From contig JAVXUO010003224.1 of the NCBI GenBank assembly GCA_033065855.1, positions 124,001 to 188,000 of the forward strand: 64,000 nucleotides of DNA, read 5' to 3'. The stretch comes from Escallonia rubra (taxonomy: Eukaryota; Streptophyta; Magnoliopsida; Escalloniales; Escalloniaceae). Every line of letters begins with the position of its first letter. The first letter of the stretch is position 1. Of this stretch, positions 1 through 11,157 are shown in pieces. The notes under the pieces are model-generated. The model saw only the letters and a list, made by a program, of their open reading frames with translations, searched no databases and was not told the origin of the DNA. A program made the position numbers and the translations under genes.

Positions 1-2
1 TC

Positions 3-2426
3 AGTTGCGGCTTCAGAACAAGCAAAATCAAGCCGTTCATCAGTGCCAAATCGACGGCGGCCGATATCTCCCTGAAGCCCGCCGTCGCTACGGAGCTGTC
101 GCGTGGTCCTTCGTCGTCGCCTCCTCCGCTGCTGAAGGTTTCGCCGGGCTCCCTGCACTACGAGCCCGGCGAGGTTGGGGCCGTGCCGGACCATGTGGCC
201 ACGGAAGGTGACCTGAGTGCAATGGAGTACTTGACGAATATATTGGCGTCGAGGGTGTACGATGTCGCTGTCGAGTCACCGTTGCAGCTGGCGACGAAGC
301 TTTCCGAGAGATTAGGGGTCAAACTTTGGCTCAAGAGAGAGGACCTGCAGCCTGTAAGTCTTTTCTTACATCTTTGATTTTATGCAAACGGATTTGGGTG
401 CATGTAGACAATTAGACATTGAATAAGAACTCAAATATGAATTATAGAGTAAACTAGTATCGTTTGATAATTCAAGCTAAGGCACAGAAACAATCACAAT
501 CAGTGCATTGAATCTGTACATGTACCAACTCTATTCAAGGAATTTGCAAAAGCAAAAGGAAAAAACTCAGTGGGATGGAGGGAGTATATGATATACATGT
601 ATATTAATATGCCTCTAAATGTTTCCAGGTATGGTTTTTTCAAGTTGGTTGCACGTAATTTCAGCTGAATACCATCGAATGCATAAGGCTTCCAATGTGA
701 TTCGACACAACTTTGCTTTTTATCTTGCTGAAATCAATGACAAATGGAATTTTGGTTAAATAAATTGAAAGCGAGTCTGACATTATAATTTAGATTGAAT
801 TGATAGGTATTGTGACGGTTGACTGGTTGCGTTTTTTAATGCATGTCCATATCTTTGTTATTTGGTCTTTACTCGCATATCATCCAGACTAGGTTACTGT
901 CTATCATAGGTTTCCGATTTTTTAAGTTAGTAACTTAAAAGATAAGTGTTTGCGGATTTTTTGATGATTGGTTGTGTGGGGGGTTGCAGGTTTTCTCATT
1001 TAAGTTGCGAGGAGCTTATAACATGATGGCTAAACTTCCAAAGGAGCAGTTGGAAAGAGGAGTCATTTGCTCATCAGCAGGAAATCATGCTCAAGGGGTT
1101 GCATTAGCCGCTAAGAGGCTGGGATGTAATGCTGTGATTGTTATGCCTGTTACCACGCCAGAAATTAAGGTTACTTTTGTTTGCACTTTTTTATCTAAAG
1201 TCGTCATTACTTATTTAGGTATATCGTTATTGAAGTTTATGAAATTTTCTATCAGTGGAAATCGGTTGAGAGACTAGGTGCAACAGTTGTTTTGGTCGGG
1301 GATTCGTACGATGAAGCACAAACATATGCCAAAAAGAAAGCCGAAGATGAGGACCGGACCTTTGTGCCTCCCTTTGATCACCCAGATGTGATAATGGGTC
1401 AAGGAACAGTTGGAATGGAGATTGTGCGTCAAATGCAAGGCCCATTGCATGCTGTATTCGTGCCCGTAGGAGGTGGTGGGCTAATAGCTGGTATTGCAGC
1501 ATATATCAAGAGGGTTTCGCCTGAGGTTAGTTTTTTTTTCCCTTCTTAATGGAGGTTGTCTCACTTTTTCCATATTGATATATTAGCCTCATGCCTACGC
1601 AGATGTGTACTTGGAGTTTCTTCAAGCACACCAGGTCATAGCGAGAAATTATTTTTACTTTCTCAATGGTCTTAATGGCGTAATATAAATCAACCTCATG
1701 AACGAATAAGGTAGAGCTTTTGGTGATTATGATAAATTGATTAATGAATGACCTCGACTTACTGAAGCAATTTGTATCTCCAATCCTTGGGTAATTCCTA
1801 TGACCATATAACACCTTATAGCCCTTATAACAGATGTTGATGAGAGATAGTCAAGAAGTATGAAAGATGCATTGCAAGAACATTGAACAAACTACATTAG
1901 AGAAAATGCCTTGACTTTACTTGGTGAAAGGGTCTCCGATGTATAAGCTCTTACGTGTAGGCCTACAATTTGAATCTTTTCAACTACTTGGTTAAAAGTC
2001 CTTAAGGTTTTTGTTGTAGAATGTTCCCATCATTTAAGAATATAGTCAGAACCATTTATAGGAGCTCAAGTAAGATGTAAAAACTTTTGATTGCTTGTTG
2101 AGCGATGCGTGATTAAGAGTACTTGGTTAAGAGTCGTTAAGGTTTTTTTGGTAGAATGTTCGCATTATTTTAAGAATATAGTAAAAAGCTCTATAATACC
2201 CTGCTTGTGGACCTTAAACTATATTAAATCTAAAAAATTCATAGGATGCTCTGGAACCATTCATAGGAGCTCAAGTAAGATATACAAACTTTTGATTGCT
2301 TGTTGGGACATTTGTGGTTCCTTTTTGAATAAGAATTACAACTTTTTAAGTTTGGTCACAAAGGTATGATAAATACGAAGACTCTTGCATTTTAAGAGAT
2401 TTATTAGTTTCATCCTTAATGTAATA

Positions 2427-2475
<49 letters not shown>

Positions 2476-5400
2476 AGAGAGAAATGTAGCTTGCAGATTA
2501 GTTGCAATGTGTTCGTGTCAGCTGGTAAATTCTCTTGTTATCGTACTGAGAGACAGCAGGGATCAGGGGGTTATGGACCCCAAAAAAAAAAGAGTTTTAG
2601 TTTCAGTGTATTTTTTTTTTTATCTTTATCATTTCGGATCCCCCGGTTCCGATTAGTATTTGTAAAATGTTTTTAAGTCTTTTACGATTGGACTCAAGTC
2701 TTGCTTAGTCTTTGAACTTTTAACGGGACTTCACCCTCGCCAAGCCATGCAATGGCGGGAGCCTGGGGATCACTATCACCCCCTCAACAACACATTACAA
2801 CAGTCCATTTCAGATTTAGTTAAAGAAAGGATATAATAAAATGAGGTTTTGATCTGCAGGTTGTGCATATGGGGAAATATGTAGGAACATGGTAGATAAT
2901 ACCATGATGGGAATGTCTTTCTTAGTGTTAGGGTAATTTGTCATGTCATATATATGGGACGAGTTTTTTGGGAGGAATAACATAGAAAATTGTCTAGTTG
3001 CAATGTGTAGTAAATATAAAAGACTGGGCAAGATTAAGTTCTATAAGTAACCATGACTGCAAATCTCTTTAACCCCTTGAGGTCTTGACCCTTCCCTCCA
3101 AAAATTATCGTGTCTGCCATTTGTATTACCCTATTGTTTATGCTACAATTTTTGTTTGTGAACTTTTGGTAATGATGCAATTTCAGAGGTAAGGATAGGA
3201 AGGCACCATCTCTAATGTCTTCAAGCAGTACAGTAGACTTATTTTTGTACTCTGCAGTCTTTCATTATCTATATCTGGATCGTGCTAAATGCTTACTATT
3301 GAAGACCGTTTTACACAGGTTATGGTTATTGGTGTGGAGCCATCTGATGCAAATGCAATGGCTTTGTCATTACATCATCGTCAAAGAGTAGTGCTGGACC
3401 AAGTGGGAGGGTTCGCAGATGGTGTAGCTGTTAAAGTTGTCGGCGAAGAGACTTTCCGTCTATGCAGAGAACTGATAGATGGAGTAGTTCTTGTTAACCG
3501 TGATGCTATCTGTGCCTCAATTAAGGCAAGCTTGTCCCTTGTAGTATGGAATTGCCTCTTTAGTCTTGTTTGCTTGTGAGGCCAGTCTTGCTGCTCCTGT
3601 TGTGTGTTTGCTTTTTGTAACCTCTCTGACCAAGAGATTGAGTGAAGAATGAGACTGCAGGTCAGCTATATGTGACGTTTTTACAGCCGGTGCCATCGGT
3701 TACCTATAGGAACTAGGGGGTGCTTTATTATCCATTTCAGCGTCTTAAAAGAACCAGTGCTTCAACCGGCTAATGTCATTTTTCATAGCCTGCTAAGTGA
3801 TTCTGCTGCCAGCCGCTTCGTTGAGCAGCTGATAACTACAGAGACTTTTTAGTATATGGCATTTTCAGACCTAATATTTGCTATCTACTTCATGTTTCAG
3901 GACATGTTTGAGGAGAAAAGGAGCATTCTGGAGCCAGCTGGTGCTCTTGCCCTTGCTGGAGCTGAAGCTTACTGCAAGTACTATAACCTCAAGGGTGCTA
4001 ATGTAGTAGCAATAACCAGTGGGGCAAACATGAACTTTGATAGATTGAGATTGGTGACGGAACTTGCAGATATAGGTAGACAGCGGGAGGCTGTGCTTGC
4101 CACTTACATGCCAGAGGAGCCTGGTAGCTTTAAACTTTTCAGTGAGCTAGTGCGTTTTTCAAAGAACTTGCACAGCTTTTTGCGTAGTTTCAAGTCATCT
4201 ATGACTTATAGTTTCTTTGTTTGGCAGGTGGGACCTATGAATATTACCGAGTTCAAGTATAGATATAGTTCTGACAAAGAAGCTGTAGTATTGTACAGGC
4301 AAGAAACCTGTGTGTGTGTGTGTGTGTGTGCACGTGTGTGTCTGTGTGTGGTGATTGTATTTATAATTGTCTTCTGGCTATGTGCAGTGTTGGACTTCAC
4401 AGAAAATCAGAACTTGAATCAATGGTGGATAGGATGGAATCCTCTCGACTTCGAACCATCAATTTCACTGATAATGACTTGGTTAAAGATCATCTACGGC
4501 ATTTGGTAACCTTCTTATTTTGTTTTGCTTGTTCTCTCTTCCTTAACTGGTTTTATTGCGTGGACGTGAAGTTTTCTTTTGGAAGTGCGCATGAAGCTTG
4601 TTGCTCATTAGGATAGTCTGTTTGCTGGGATTTATATCTCTCTATGCTGATGGAGAAAATATGGTTGAGGAAGTGATGTAGGAGTTTTCTTTTCGAAGTA
4701 TGCATGTGTGATGTAGGAGAGGAAAATATTGTTCATAGGGAGTCTGGGGTTCTCCTTTTTGAACAAATTTTTTTTTAGCATATAAAATTTTCAGGTGTAT
4801 ACACCCTTTTGGCACCCTAGTCGATACATCTTTACTTCTCATAAAGAAAGGAAAAATTGAATTTAAGCTTTCCCACATCTTGAACATCAGCTGACTAAAC
4901 TCGATCCACCGAAAGAGCAGATGAAGGACATTCCATATGCATCCCCTGTTGGAAGCTTGTATCGAATTCCATGTTGAAATGAAATAAACTAAGGTTCTAA
5001 AAGACCAAGTTGGTTGATTTGGCCCGTCCATTCGGGCCACAGCTCTGCTTTGGTCCACCACCGGGAGAGCCATTTTAGGACATAAAAGTATGAAATGACT
5101 AATGAGATGCTTCAGGAGAGACCTGGATGATTAGGAAAGAAACTTATCTTCTCTAGTCTTATTAGCAAGTTGATGCTAGTCGTTTCACTTACTTTAGACA
5201 CTCTTGTGCATGATACTTACGAATTCCACTATGGTCTTTGCTTTATAATTAATCTAAAGCATCATTAATCTGATATCCCACATCGGATGTGAGATAGTAT
5301 GAGATTGGTGTCATAAGACCTTGCCATGAACTCGTAAATGCCTACTTGGCTAGCCCTTCTGAGGGAGGCACTGCCTTGTGATTGGGCTGTGGATTGGGTC

Positions 5401-7207
5401 ATTACAATTGCGTAACCCAGTCTTTACTACTGAAGTACATGGTTTTAAACAGTTGGAGTAGCTTATGTTGTGATAGAGAGGGGGATTACTATTTACTATA
5501 ATGTGGCATTGAAAGTGTACAAGTGACGAAGGTGCACGTTTTTTGTTAAAGTTTTCAAACATCATCATAGCATACAGAATTTTTATTGGAGTCAATAATG
5601 ACTTTTATTGTGTGCTATATACACTGCCTTGGGTGTGTAACAGTAAGCGGGTTGAGATCAGGTTTAGCTCCAGTTGTCTTTCCATTATACATACGTACGT
5701 GATTATGGACTTGCCCACATCTTATATTATTTAGACATTGTATGTACATGTTTTTACTTCTAGTTCAACAGTTACAAGAAAATAGGTCTGTGAGAGAATA
5801 ATCTCTTATGGCCTAACAAACACCAGCTGCTTAGGCCCCGTTTGACAGTGTTTTTTTTTCTTCAGTTTTGGAAACTGGAAAAAAAAAACATGTTTGGTAA
5901 CCATTTTTTTTCCCTTCAGTTTAAAAAACCAGTTTTGTTTTTTTTTTAAAAAAAACTCCAAAAATGAGTTTTTTTTTTTTTTTTGGTGGTGGTTTGGCCG
6001 CCGGCAACCGCCACCGGAGTTGGCCTTCGGCAACTGCCGGTGGTGGTGGTCGCCAGAGATTGCCGCAGGTGGTGGTGGCTGGAGTTGGCCTTCGGCAACT
6101 GCCGGTGGTCTAAAAAAAAAAAAACTCATTTTTAGAGTTTTTTTTTCTTCTTTAGTTTAAAAACTGGTTTTTTAAACTGAAGAAGGGAAAAAAAAAATGG
6201 TTACCAAACGCAACTTTTTTTTCCAATTTCCAAAACTAAAAAAAAAAAAACTAGAAAAAAAAGTTGTGCCAAACAGGACCTAGGTTATTAAACACAAAAA
6301 AAAAAAAAAAAAACTGGGTTATCAAACACCCACTTGTTTTTGTAAAAAAAAAAATTAAATTAAACTGCTCTTTAGTTTTTTTTTTTTTTTTTAAAAAATG
6401 AAAAAAAAAAAAATGTTGTCAAACAGAGTCTGCTTAATTAGGCCGAAAAATATATATAACACAAAATGAATTTCAGATTTGTTTTACGGTTTTGAAGGTT
6501 GAGTTTATTCAAGCAGACTTCTCATGTTTGTCCATGTGAAAAAGCATCGTTGATGCTAAGATTTGACTGAAAATTAGCTACCGGAGGAAGGCAGTGCAAT
6601 AAAATGCTAACTTCATGCAATAAATGTGATCCTTCAAGATTGCAAGACTAGTGGTACCACTGAAAGAATAGCAGCGCTAGTCTTGGTGTATACGATTTCA
6701 TATCTACTCCCGACCACAAATTGATTTGTTGTGCGTATGTCCTTTGTAAGCATCAACTCTAGAGGTTCTTTCAGAGTGAGATATTATGTTGTTTATATGC
6801 TTAAGTTTACTTAACTTTGGAATTTCAGATGGGAAGCCCATCAGTTCTGCAAAACGAGCTGCTTTGTCGGTTTGTTTTCCCCGAGAGACCAGGTGCTTTG
6901 ATGAAGTTCTTGGACGCTTTTAGTCCACGCTGGAATATTACCTTATTCCATTACCGTGGCCAGGTTCCATCTCAGACCTTATTTCTAACATTTCAATTCA
7001 TCCAAAAGGTAATATCTCTGTTCTGCACTGCAGTAAAATCTGATACCTAGTTCTCCATGTCAATAGGGAGAGACCGGTGCAAATGTATTAGTCGGTATCC
7101 AAGTGGCCTCCACAGAGATGGACGAGTTTCGAAGTCGCGCCAACGATCTCGGTTATGAGTACGCGGTAGAGACCAATAACGAGGCGTTCCTGCTTTTGAT
7201 GCGGTGA
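3..7207 (+). CDS. OMR1: Threonine deaminase (threonine dehydratase), chloroplastic, biosynthetic; 5' end cut by window edge
   Basis: PLP enzyme that converts threonine to 2-oxobutanoate and ammonia, the committed step of isoleucine synthesis in the plastid. Nine exons join in frame: 3-353, 990-1169, 1256-1525, 3319-3525, 3901-4149, 4228-4298, 4388-4505, 6829-6963, 7067-7207 (TGA at 7205). This gives 573 codons here, against about 590 in Arabidopsis, so only a short N-terminus lies upstream. Exon 1 has a Ser/Ala-rich transit-peptide-like stretch. Exon 2 opens with [11 protein letters not shown], holding the PLP-binding Lys, followed by [11 protein letters not shown]. Exon 3 has the phosphate-binding VGGGGLIAG. 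Exons 5-9 encode two ACT-like regulatory repeats ([14 protein letters not shown] and [17 protein letters not shown]), which bind isoleucine or valine in this family. Introns 4 and 6 begin with GC rather than GT. No stop or frameshift was seen. Identity is very sure; the symbol follows the Arabidopsis orthologue. Confidence 0.95.
1526..3318 (+). other. Intron 3 of threonine deaminase, with an internal duplication and an SSR
   Basis: GT-AG intron of 1793 bp. It contains a diverged direct duplication: about 1983-2099 and 2119-2306 share the segments TAAGGTTTTT, GTAGAATGTTC, AGGAGCTCAAGTAAGAT and CTTTTGATTGCTTGTTG. The second copy has about 70 bp extra in the middle. A (CT)n-(CA)n-(GA)n microsatellite lies at about 2431-2483. 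No coding sequence was recognised. Confidence 0.6.
5834..6430. mobile_element. Fold-back MITE in intron 7 of threonine deaminase
   Basis: The left end GGCCCCGTTTGACA and the right end TGTCAAACAGAGTC are inverted copies. Both are flanked by the same 6 bp, TGCTTA (5828-5833 and 6431-6436), read as a target duplication. The interior is poly-A and poly-T tracts around a GC core with two near copies of GGAGTTGGCCTTCGGCAACTG. A second internal inverted end (TGCCAAACAGGACC near 6280) suggests an internal rearrangement or a nested copy. The superfamily is uncertain (hAT-like or Harbinger-like). Confidence 0.65.
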
Positions 7208-7383
7208 GGAGAGCTGTTTATGCCAGGTGGAATGATTTACTCGATTGGGTTTGATGAGTAGCGTCTCCGGGAGGATAACCTAAGAGAGTTATGAAACCTA
7301 AGGGTTCCTTTGTTGTGCTTCACTTTTCTCCTCTCTTGTGCCATCTTTATGATTAGTGTATTGTAAGTTGTTAATGAAGAAGA

Positions 7384-7389
7384 AATAAA
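7384..7389 (+). promoter_or_regulatory. Candidate poly-A signal of the threonine deaminase gene
   Basis: AATAAA lies 177 bp after the stop codon, in an AT-rich stretch before the convergent Ycf20-like gene. This is a position expected for a plant near-upstream element; no transcript evidence is available here. Confidence 0.4.
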
Positions 7390-7930
7390 GAATATCGCTC
7401 TATGTATTGATGGGTGCAGTTTTAGGCGTACTAGCAAGGCCAATTTTGAGATCTTTCATTTAGCAGCAAAAGAAGGCTTGAAGTTAAGGTTTTGCTATTT
7501 AGTCTGGGAACTGAATCCTTGTATCGTCGTGTTCTGGTACTTCCAAACATTCGCAACTTCGAAAAATGACAACGATAGAATTGTGCACTTTGGAAAAAGG
7601 AAATCGACCATGAACATCAGCTGGCAACTGTTGTATTTAATCAGTTCACTCTGAACATTATAGCAGCAATTGGCATCCTAATGTTTTCGAGATCTCACAG
7701 TAGTGTCGTCGTTACAGAGGAGAAATGAGAGAACCACCATGCATATATATTCCATTCACACAATTGCGAGAAAGTTTTCAAGAATACGAGACTCGGTAAT
7801 CTGATACACGATACATGATAAGAGCTCGGATTGAGAGTGTAAGAGCAGGCGGTTCTACTTTTCAACAATACGACGCTTCTGATAATCTATAAGAGCTCGG
7901 ATGGAGTGTGTGAGAGCAGGCAGTTGTAGT

Positions 7931-8419
7931 TCAACTGGCAAGCTTAAAAGCATCAATGAAGAGACCGTAAGTGAAACCCATCTTGAAATTATTCAGGAGA
8001 GCAAGGGGGAAAGTCACCTTCGGCCGGCTATAGTAGAACCTCGTCACGTACTCTGTTAGCAGAACACATACTACTGCGGCGATTACATCGTTGACTCCTA
8101 AAGCCCCAAAGGAGAGGGAGATCGTCTGCGCCACGTAAAATCCACCCAACAAGGATATACCCCCGAAAAGTGCCCTCCTAGAAGGACTTCTAAAGTAGTT
8201 CCTTGAGATTTCAGGCACCAGTCGAATAATGTCGACCAGCCTTCGAGGCCCTTCGTTTTCTTGCACAGCCTTGATGCTCCTCAATCCAGGAGAGGATCTG
8301 GAAACGAAGGCTCCACGTTTGCCATGCAAAATCTTGGTTCCACGAATTAATCCACAGCCGAGAATCGTAGAACTGAAACTCAGAGCGTGTGCCATGAAGA
8401 TTCCGGCCGGCTGGGGCAT
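7931..8419 (-). CDS. Ycf20-like protein, plastid (NPQ7-like)
   Basis: Small chloroplast membrane protein of the Ycf20 family. Arabidopsis members affect thermal dissipation of light energy (NPQ7), but the molecular role is unknown. The coding part is one exon of 162 codons from the ATG at 8419; a second in-frame ATG at 8395 gives 154 codons and an equally good transit peptide. The conserved core starts at EGPRRLVDIIRLVPEISRNY. It continues with RRALFGGISLLGGFYVAQT and NDVIAAVVCVLLTEYV (two hydrophobic segments), and ends in NFKMGFTYGLFIDAFKLAS, the family's usual C-terminus. It converges with threonine deaminase 724 bp away. A good 3' splice site (CAG|GAACTCC, exon edge 8437) lies just upstream, so the 5' UTR is probably spliced. 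Confidence 0.88.
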   Translation of the reverse strand: MPQPAGIFMAHALSFSSTILGCGLIRGTKILHGKRGAFVSRSSPGLRSIKAVQENEGPRRLVDIIRLVPEISRNYFRSPSRRALFGGISLLGGFYVAQTISLSFGALGVNDVIAAVVCVLLTEYVTRFYYSRPKVTFPLALLNNFKMGFTYGLFIDAFKLAS

Positions 8420-8437
8420 CAACCAGAAGTGGAGTTC

Positions 8438-9600
8438 CTGGGAGAAGAATTAAGAATGAAAACATGTAGGGGTTTGGCACGAGTTAGCCACAGATGATTT
8501 CATTGGAATGGACCAACTTTCATGAACTTGTTCTCTTGAACACATTCAATTGGTTTCCAGTATTAAGAGAATATTCAGCAGTGCCGAACCCCTTTTTACT
8601 CCTTTTTAAAAAAATGTTCTTGACAAGCAAGCAACTCAAAGACGTAGGAAGTACAGGTGACAGATTCATGTTGATTCAATTAAGTAATTATTCTTCAATT
8701 AGAGCTTCTGAATTTAGCTTCGAAATGGTTTGACATGCAACTAGTCTCAAAAAGTTCGGAAAGCAAGGACTTGAACAATATTCAAGAAAAATATGGCCAT
8801 CGTGAAAAGAACTTAGGTATCAGTTTTTGGATTTCTACTTCTCTTTTCTGTTAGAAAACTGATTCGGTTACTGCTATTCTTTTCAAAAAAAATTATCAAC
8901 TTTCAAATAAAGTGGTTTATGTGGAACATACATTTCAAAACAATAGATCCCAGTGTTTAAAGTACTTGGCTAATGGTTTACCACATCATTTACAAGTCGA
9001 AACGGACTACGAATTTGCAAATTACATCATTACTCGACTGATCTCAAATTTTTACACCCAAGTAACCTGACTTGTTGTGGTTTAGGTCGTACTTGGCTCA
9101 CAGTTTATCACATCATTTACGAGTCGAAATGGGATACGAATTTGTGAAGCATATCATTAGTTAGCTCGACTAATCAGATTTGATTATTCCCTTGGACACA
9201 ACATTAGGGAGATGCAGATAACATATCTGGTGGCCAATATCTTCCTAGGCATCACTTTGTTACTTCCTCCGTTTATGCGGGAGTGGCCCTATCGGCACTC
9301 CAATTCTTCACTCCTGCCATTAACTTACGTGCAGACCATTGGGTGCCATTAGCAAGAATGGGAGAGCCCCCAAATGTGGGATTCCCACACAGACACGGAG
9401 GCGGGCACACACAGAGTTCAAGTTAATTACCCATTACAGAGAGTAAAACAGAGGCAACAGATTACGGAAGCTACCATAAGCAAGTTAGTACCCACCTGCT
9501 CAATGCAAGAGTCCTCCAATGCTCCCTCGAAGCCCTACGCGACGAGAAAATCTACGGAAGAGAACAGAAAAGCACAAAGTTAAGAGGCCAAAGTTGAAAG
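8438..9600 (-). other. Probable 5' UTR intron and leader exon of the Ycf20-like gene
   Basis: Inference from splice signals. On the minus strand an acceptor ends at 8438 (CTTCTCCCAG), and a good donor AGCAG|GTGGGT has its exon edge at 9496. A leader exon of about 9496-9600 would join to 8437. The putative intron contains a tandem duplication of about 130 bp (about 8958-9087 and 9088-9208; shared CACATCATTTAC and AGTCGAAA). No coding sequence was seen. Confidence 0.35.
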
Positions 9601-10455
9601 TTCTAAGTTTTAGCTTTCATTGAGGCATTTTGTCGAACACAACAAGGGCATAGAACAGGTAAGAATCTGTTACACATGATCAAACCAGAACTGATCCGAA
9701 AATTGAAGCACTGGCTATGAGGGTCAGGAAAGTGAAATGGGCCTATAAATAGTTTGCCTTTCGTTCACATAGTTGCTTCTATTTGAGACCAAAACGAGGC
9801 TTTTGGGCATCAAAAATGGAGTTAGAGTCGCAATGAGAGAGATGACAGAAAATAGAAAGGCCCAAGGATTACCGCAGTTACACAGCCCCTGCTTTGCTTC
9901 CACGGCTACGGGAATGATAAATCTTAGGCTTTGGAGTGTCTAACCAATAAGAACTCGTCGACCGTATTAGCGCGGTAAATGCAGTTTCTCTTTTGTGCAC
10001 GTTAATATTCCTCCTCAAGAAAAACAGGAGTGTCGGTTCCAGAAGCACCAAGGTCCAGTTCCTTTGGGCTTTACTTTCGGCCTTTTATTTGAAAGTTATT
10101 CCACAAAATCGGAAGTTGACGTAATAGATTCCCGATTTCAGCAAATATTGTGATAGTTTCATAAATTCATGTAAACTCGCTACTTAGATTTTCTTACGTA
10201 GACGGAAGGAAAGATCACATAAAACACGAAAAATAAATATGATGAAGACAAAAGAAGTATCTTTAAATTCACATAAACGCCAAAATATTCCGCAAATAAC
10301 TTTCACAATTTCCTTTTACACTATGACATGTTAACGCCATTAAATGACAATAATGACTCTTATAAAGGTTATGTAAAGCCTTGTTATTTAACAGGGGAGT
10401 TCAAACAGAAAAGAGAAGAATACATTGATGGGCATATAAAGAGTTAGAGCAAAAT
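9601..10455. other. Intergenic, nothing recognised
   Basis: AT-rich sequence upstream of the Ycf20-like gene. No open frame of note, no clear repeat boundary and no RNA gene was seen; promoter elements of the Ycf20-like gene probably lie in its left part. Confidence 0.4.
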
Positions 10456-11150
10456 ATGAAGACGCCTTATGCAAGAGCTTGTTACATTCTTCAAACGAAG
10501 GCAAAGGGTTCTCCTAGATGCTCCGTGAACATCGATACCCAAAAGGATTATCATGTTGTGGCTGGGACTTTCATAAAATTGTTATGGAAGTCACTAACTT
10601 GCTTAAGTTTGGCCGAGTTCAAAATTGGCAACTGGAGAAGCTTCTTCAGCACTGGCGCCAGAGGTTTGATACAGGGTGATCCCATCAACGCATCCATCTT
10701 CTTACCAGTAATGGAAGAGCTTTCAAGCATCTTTGACATATTTAGTGTCGAGGAATTTTCTCGACTGTACCACCCTAAGTGTTATGAGTATGAGCTCAAG
10801 TCAAGATACACAATGTGAGCATCACAGATGATCGTTTCATCCTAGCAAAGGAAAATGCATCCTCTATCAAGTTATTTAAAGATGTTATGGACAAGTTTGG
10901 AAGATTACTAGGTCTTGAATCAAACCTCCAAAGTTGTGTACTTTATGGGGCTGGTGTGTCTATGAGATGTCTACTAAACTTAGTAATCTCATTCATATGC
11001 AAAAAAAATGTCACCTTTCATGTGACTTACTTGAGAGTTCCTATGCAAGTTACGAGGCTGGTTCATGTGACGAGATGCCTACTGAACTTGGTAATCTCAT
11101 TGGTATCCAAAATGGTACCTTTCATGTGACGTACTTGCAACTTGGCACAT
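10456..11150 (+). pseudogene. LINE reverse-transcriptase fragment, decayed
   Basis: Frames with stops read like the palm and thumb of a plant L1-type reverse transcriptase. FSTGARGLIQGDPINASIF resembles the usual G-x-RQGDPLSPYLF block. This is followed by YHPKC, then DRFILAKENASSIKLFKDVMDKF where the FADD block is expected, with the catalytic aspartates not preserved. The last part is duplicated in tandem: about 10965-11034 and 11074-11139 both read like a LxNLIxxQxGTFHVTYL segment. It abuts the gypsy remnant at 11158. Not functional. Confidence 0.65.
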
Positions 11151-11157
11151 CTTAGCG

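Noticed and set aside
530..590. Stowaway-like end GGATGGAGGGAGTA in threonine deaminase intron 1
   Set aside because: Only one end is present; the partner end could not be found, so no element was called.
4299..4360. GT donors inside the (TG)n tract as the true start of threonine deaminase intron 6
   Set aside because: Using them adds residues or breaks the frame at the conserved VVLY|SVGL junction, while CAG|GCAAGA fits exactly and matches the GC-donor consensus.
8211..8480. An 89-codon minus-strand frame overlapping the Ycf20-like gene
   Set aside because: It is a shifted-frame shadow of the Ycf20-like coding sequence, which has the conserved protein.
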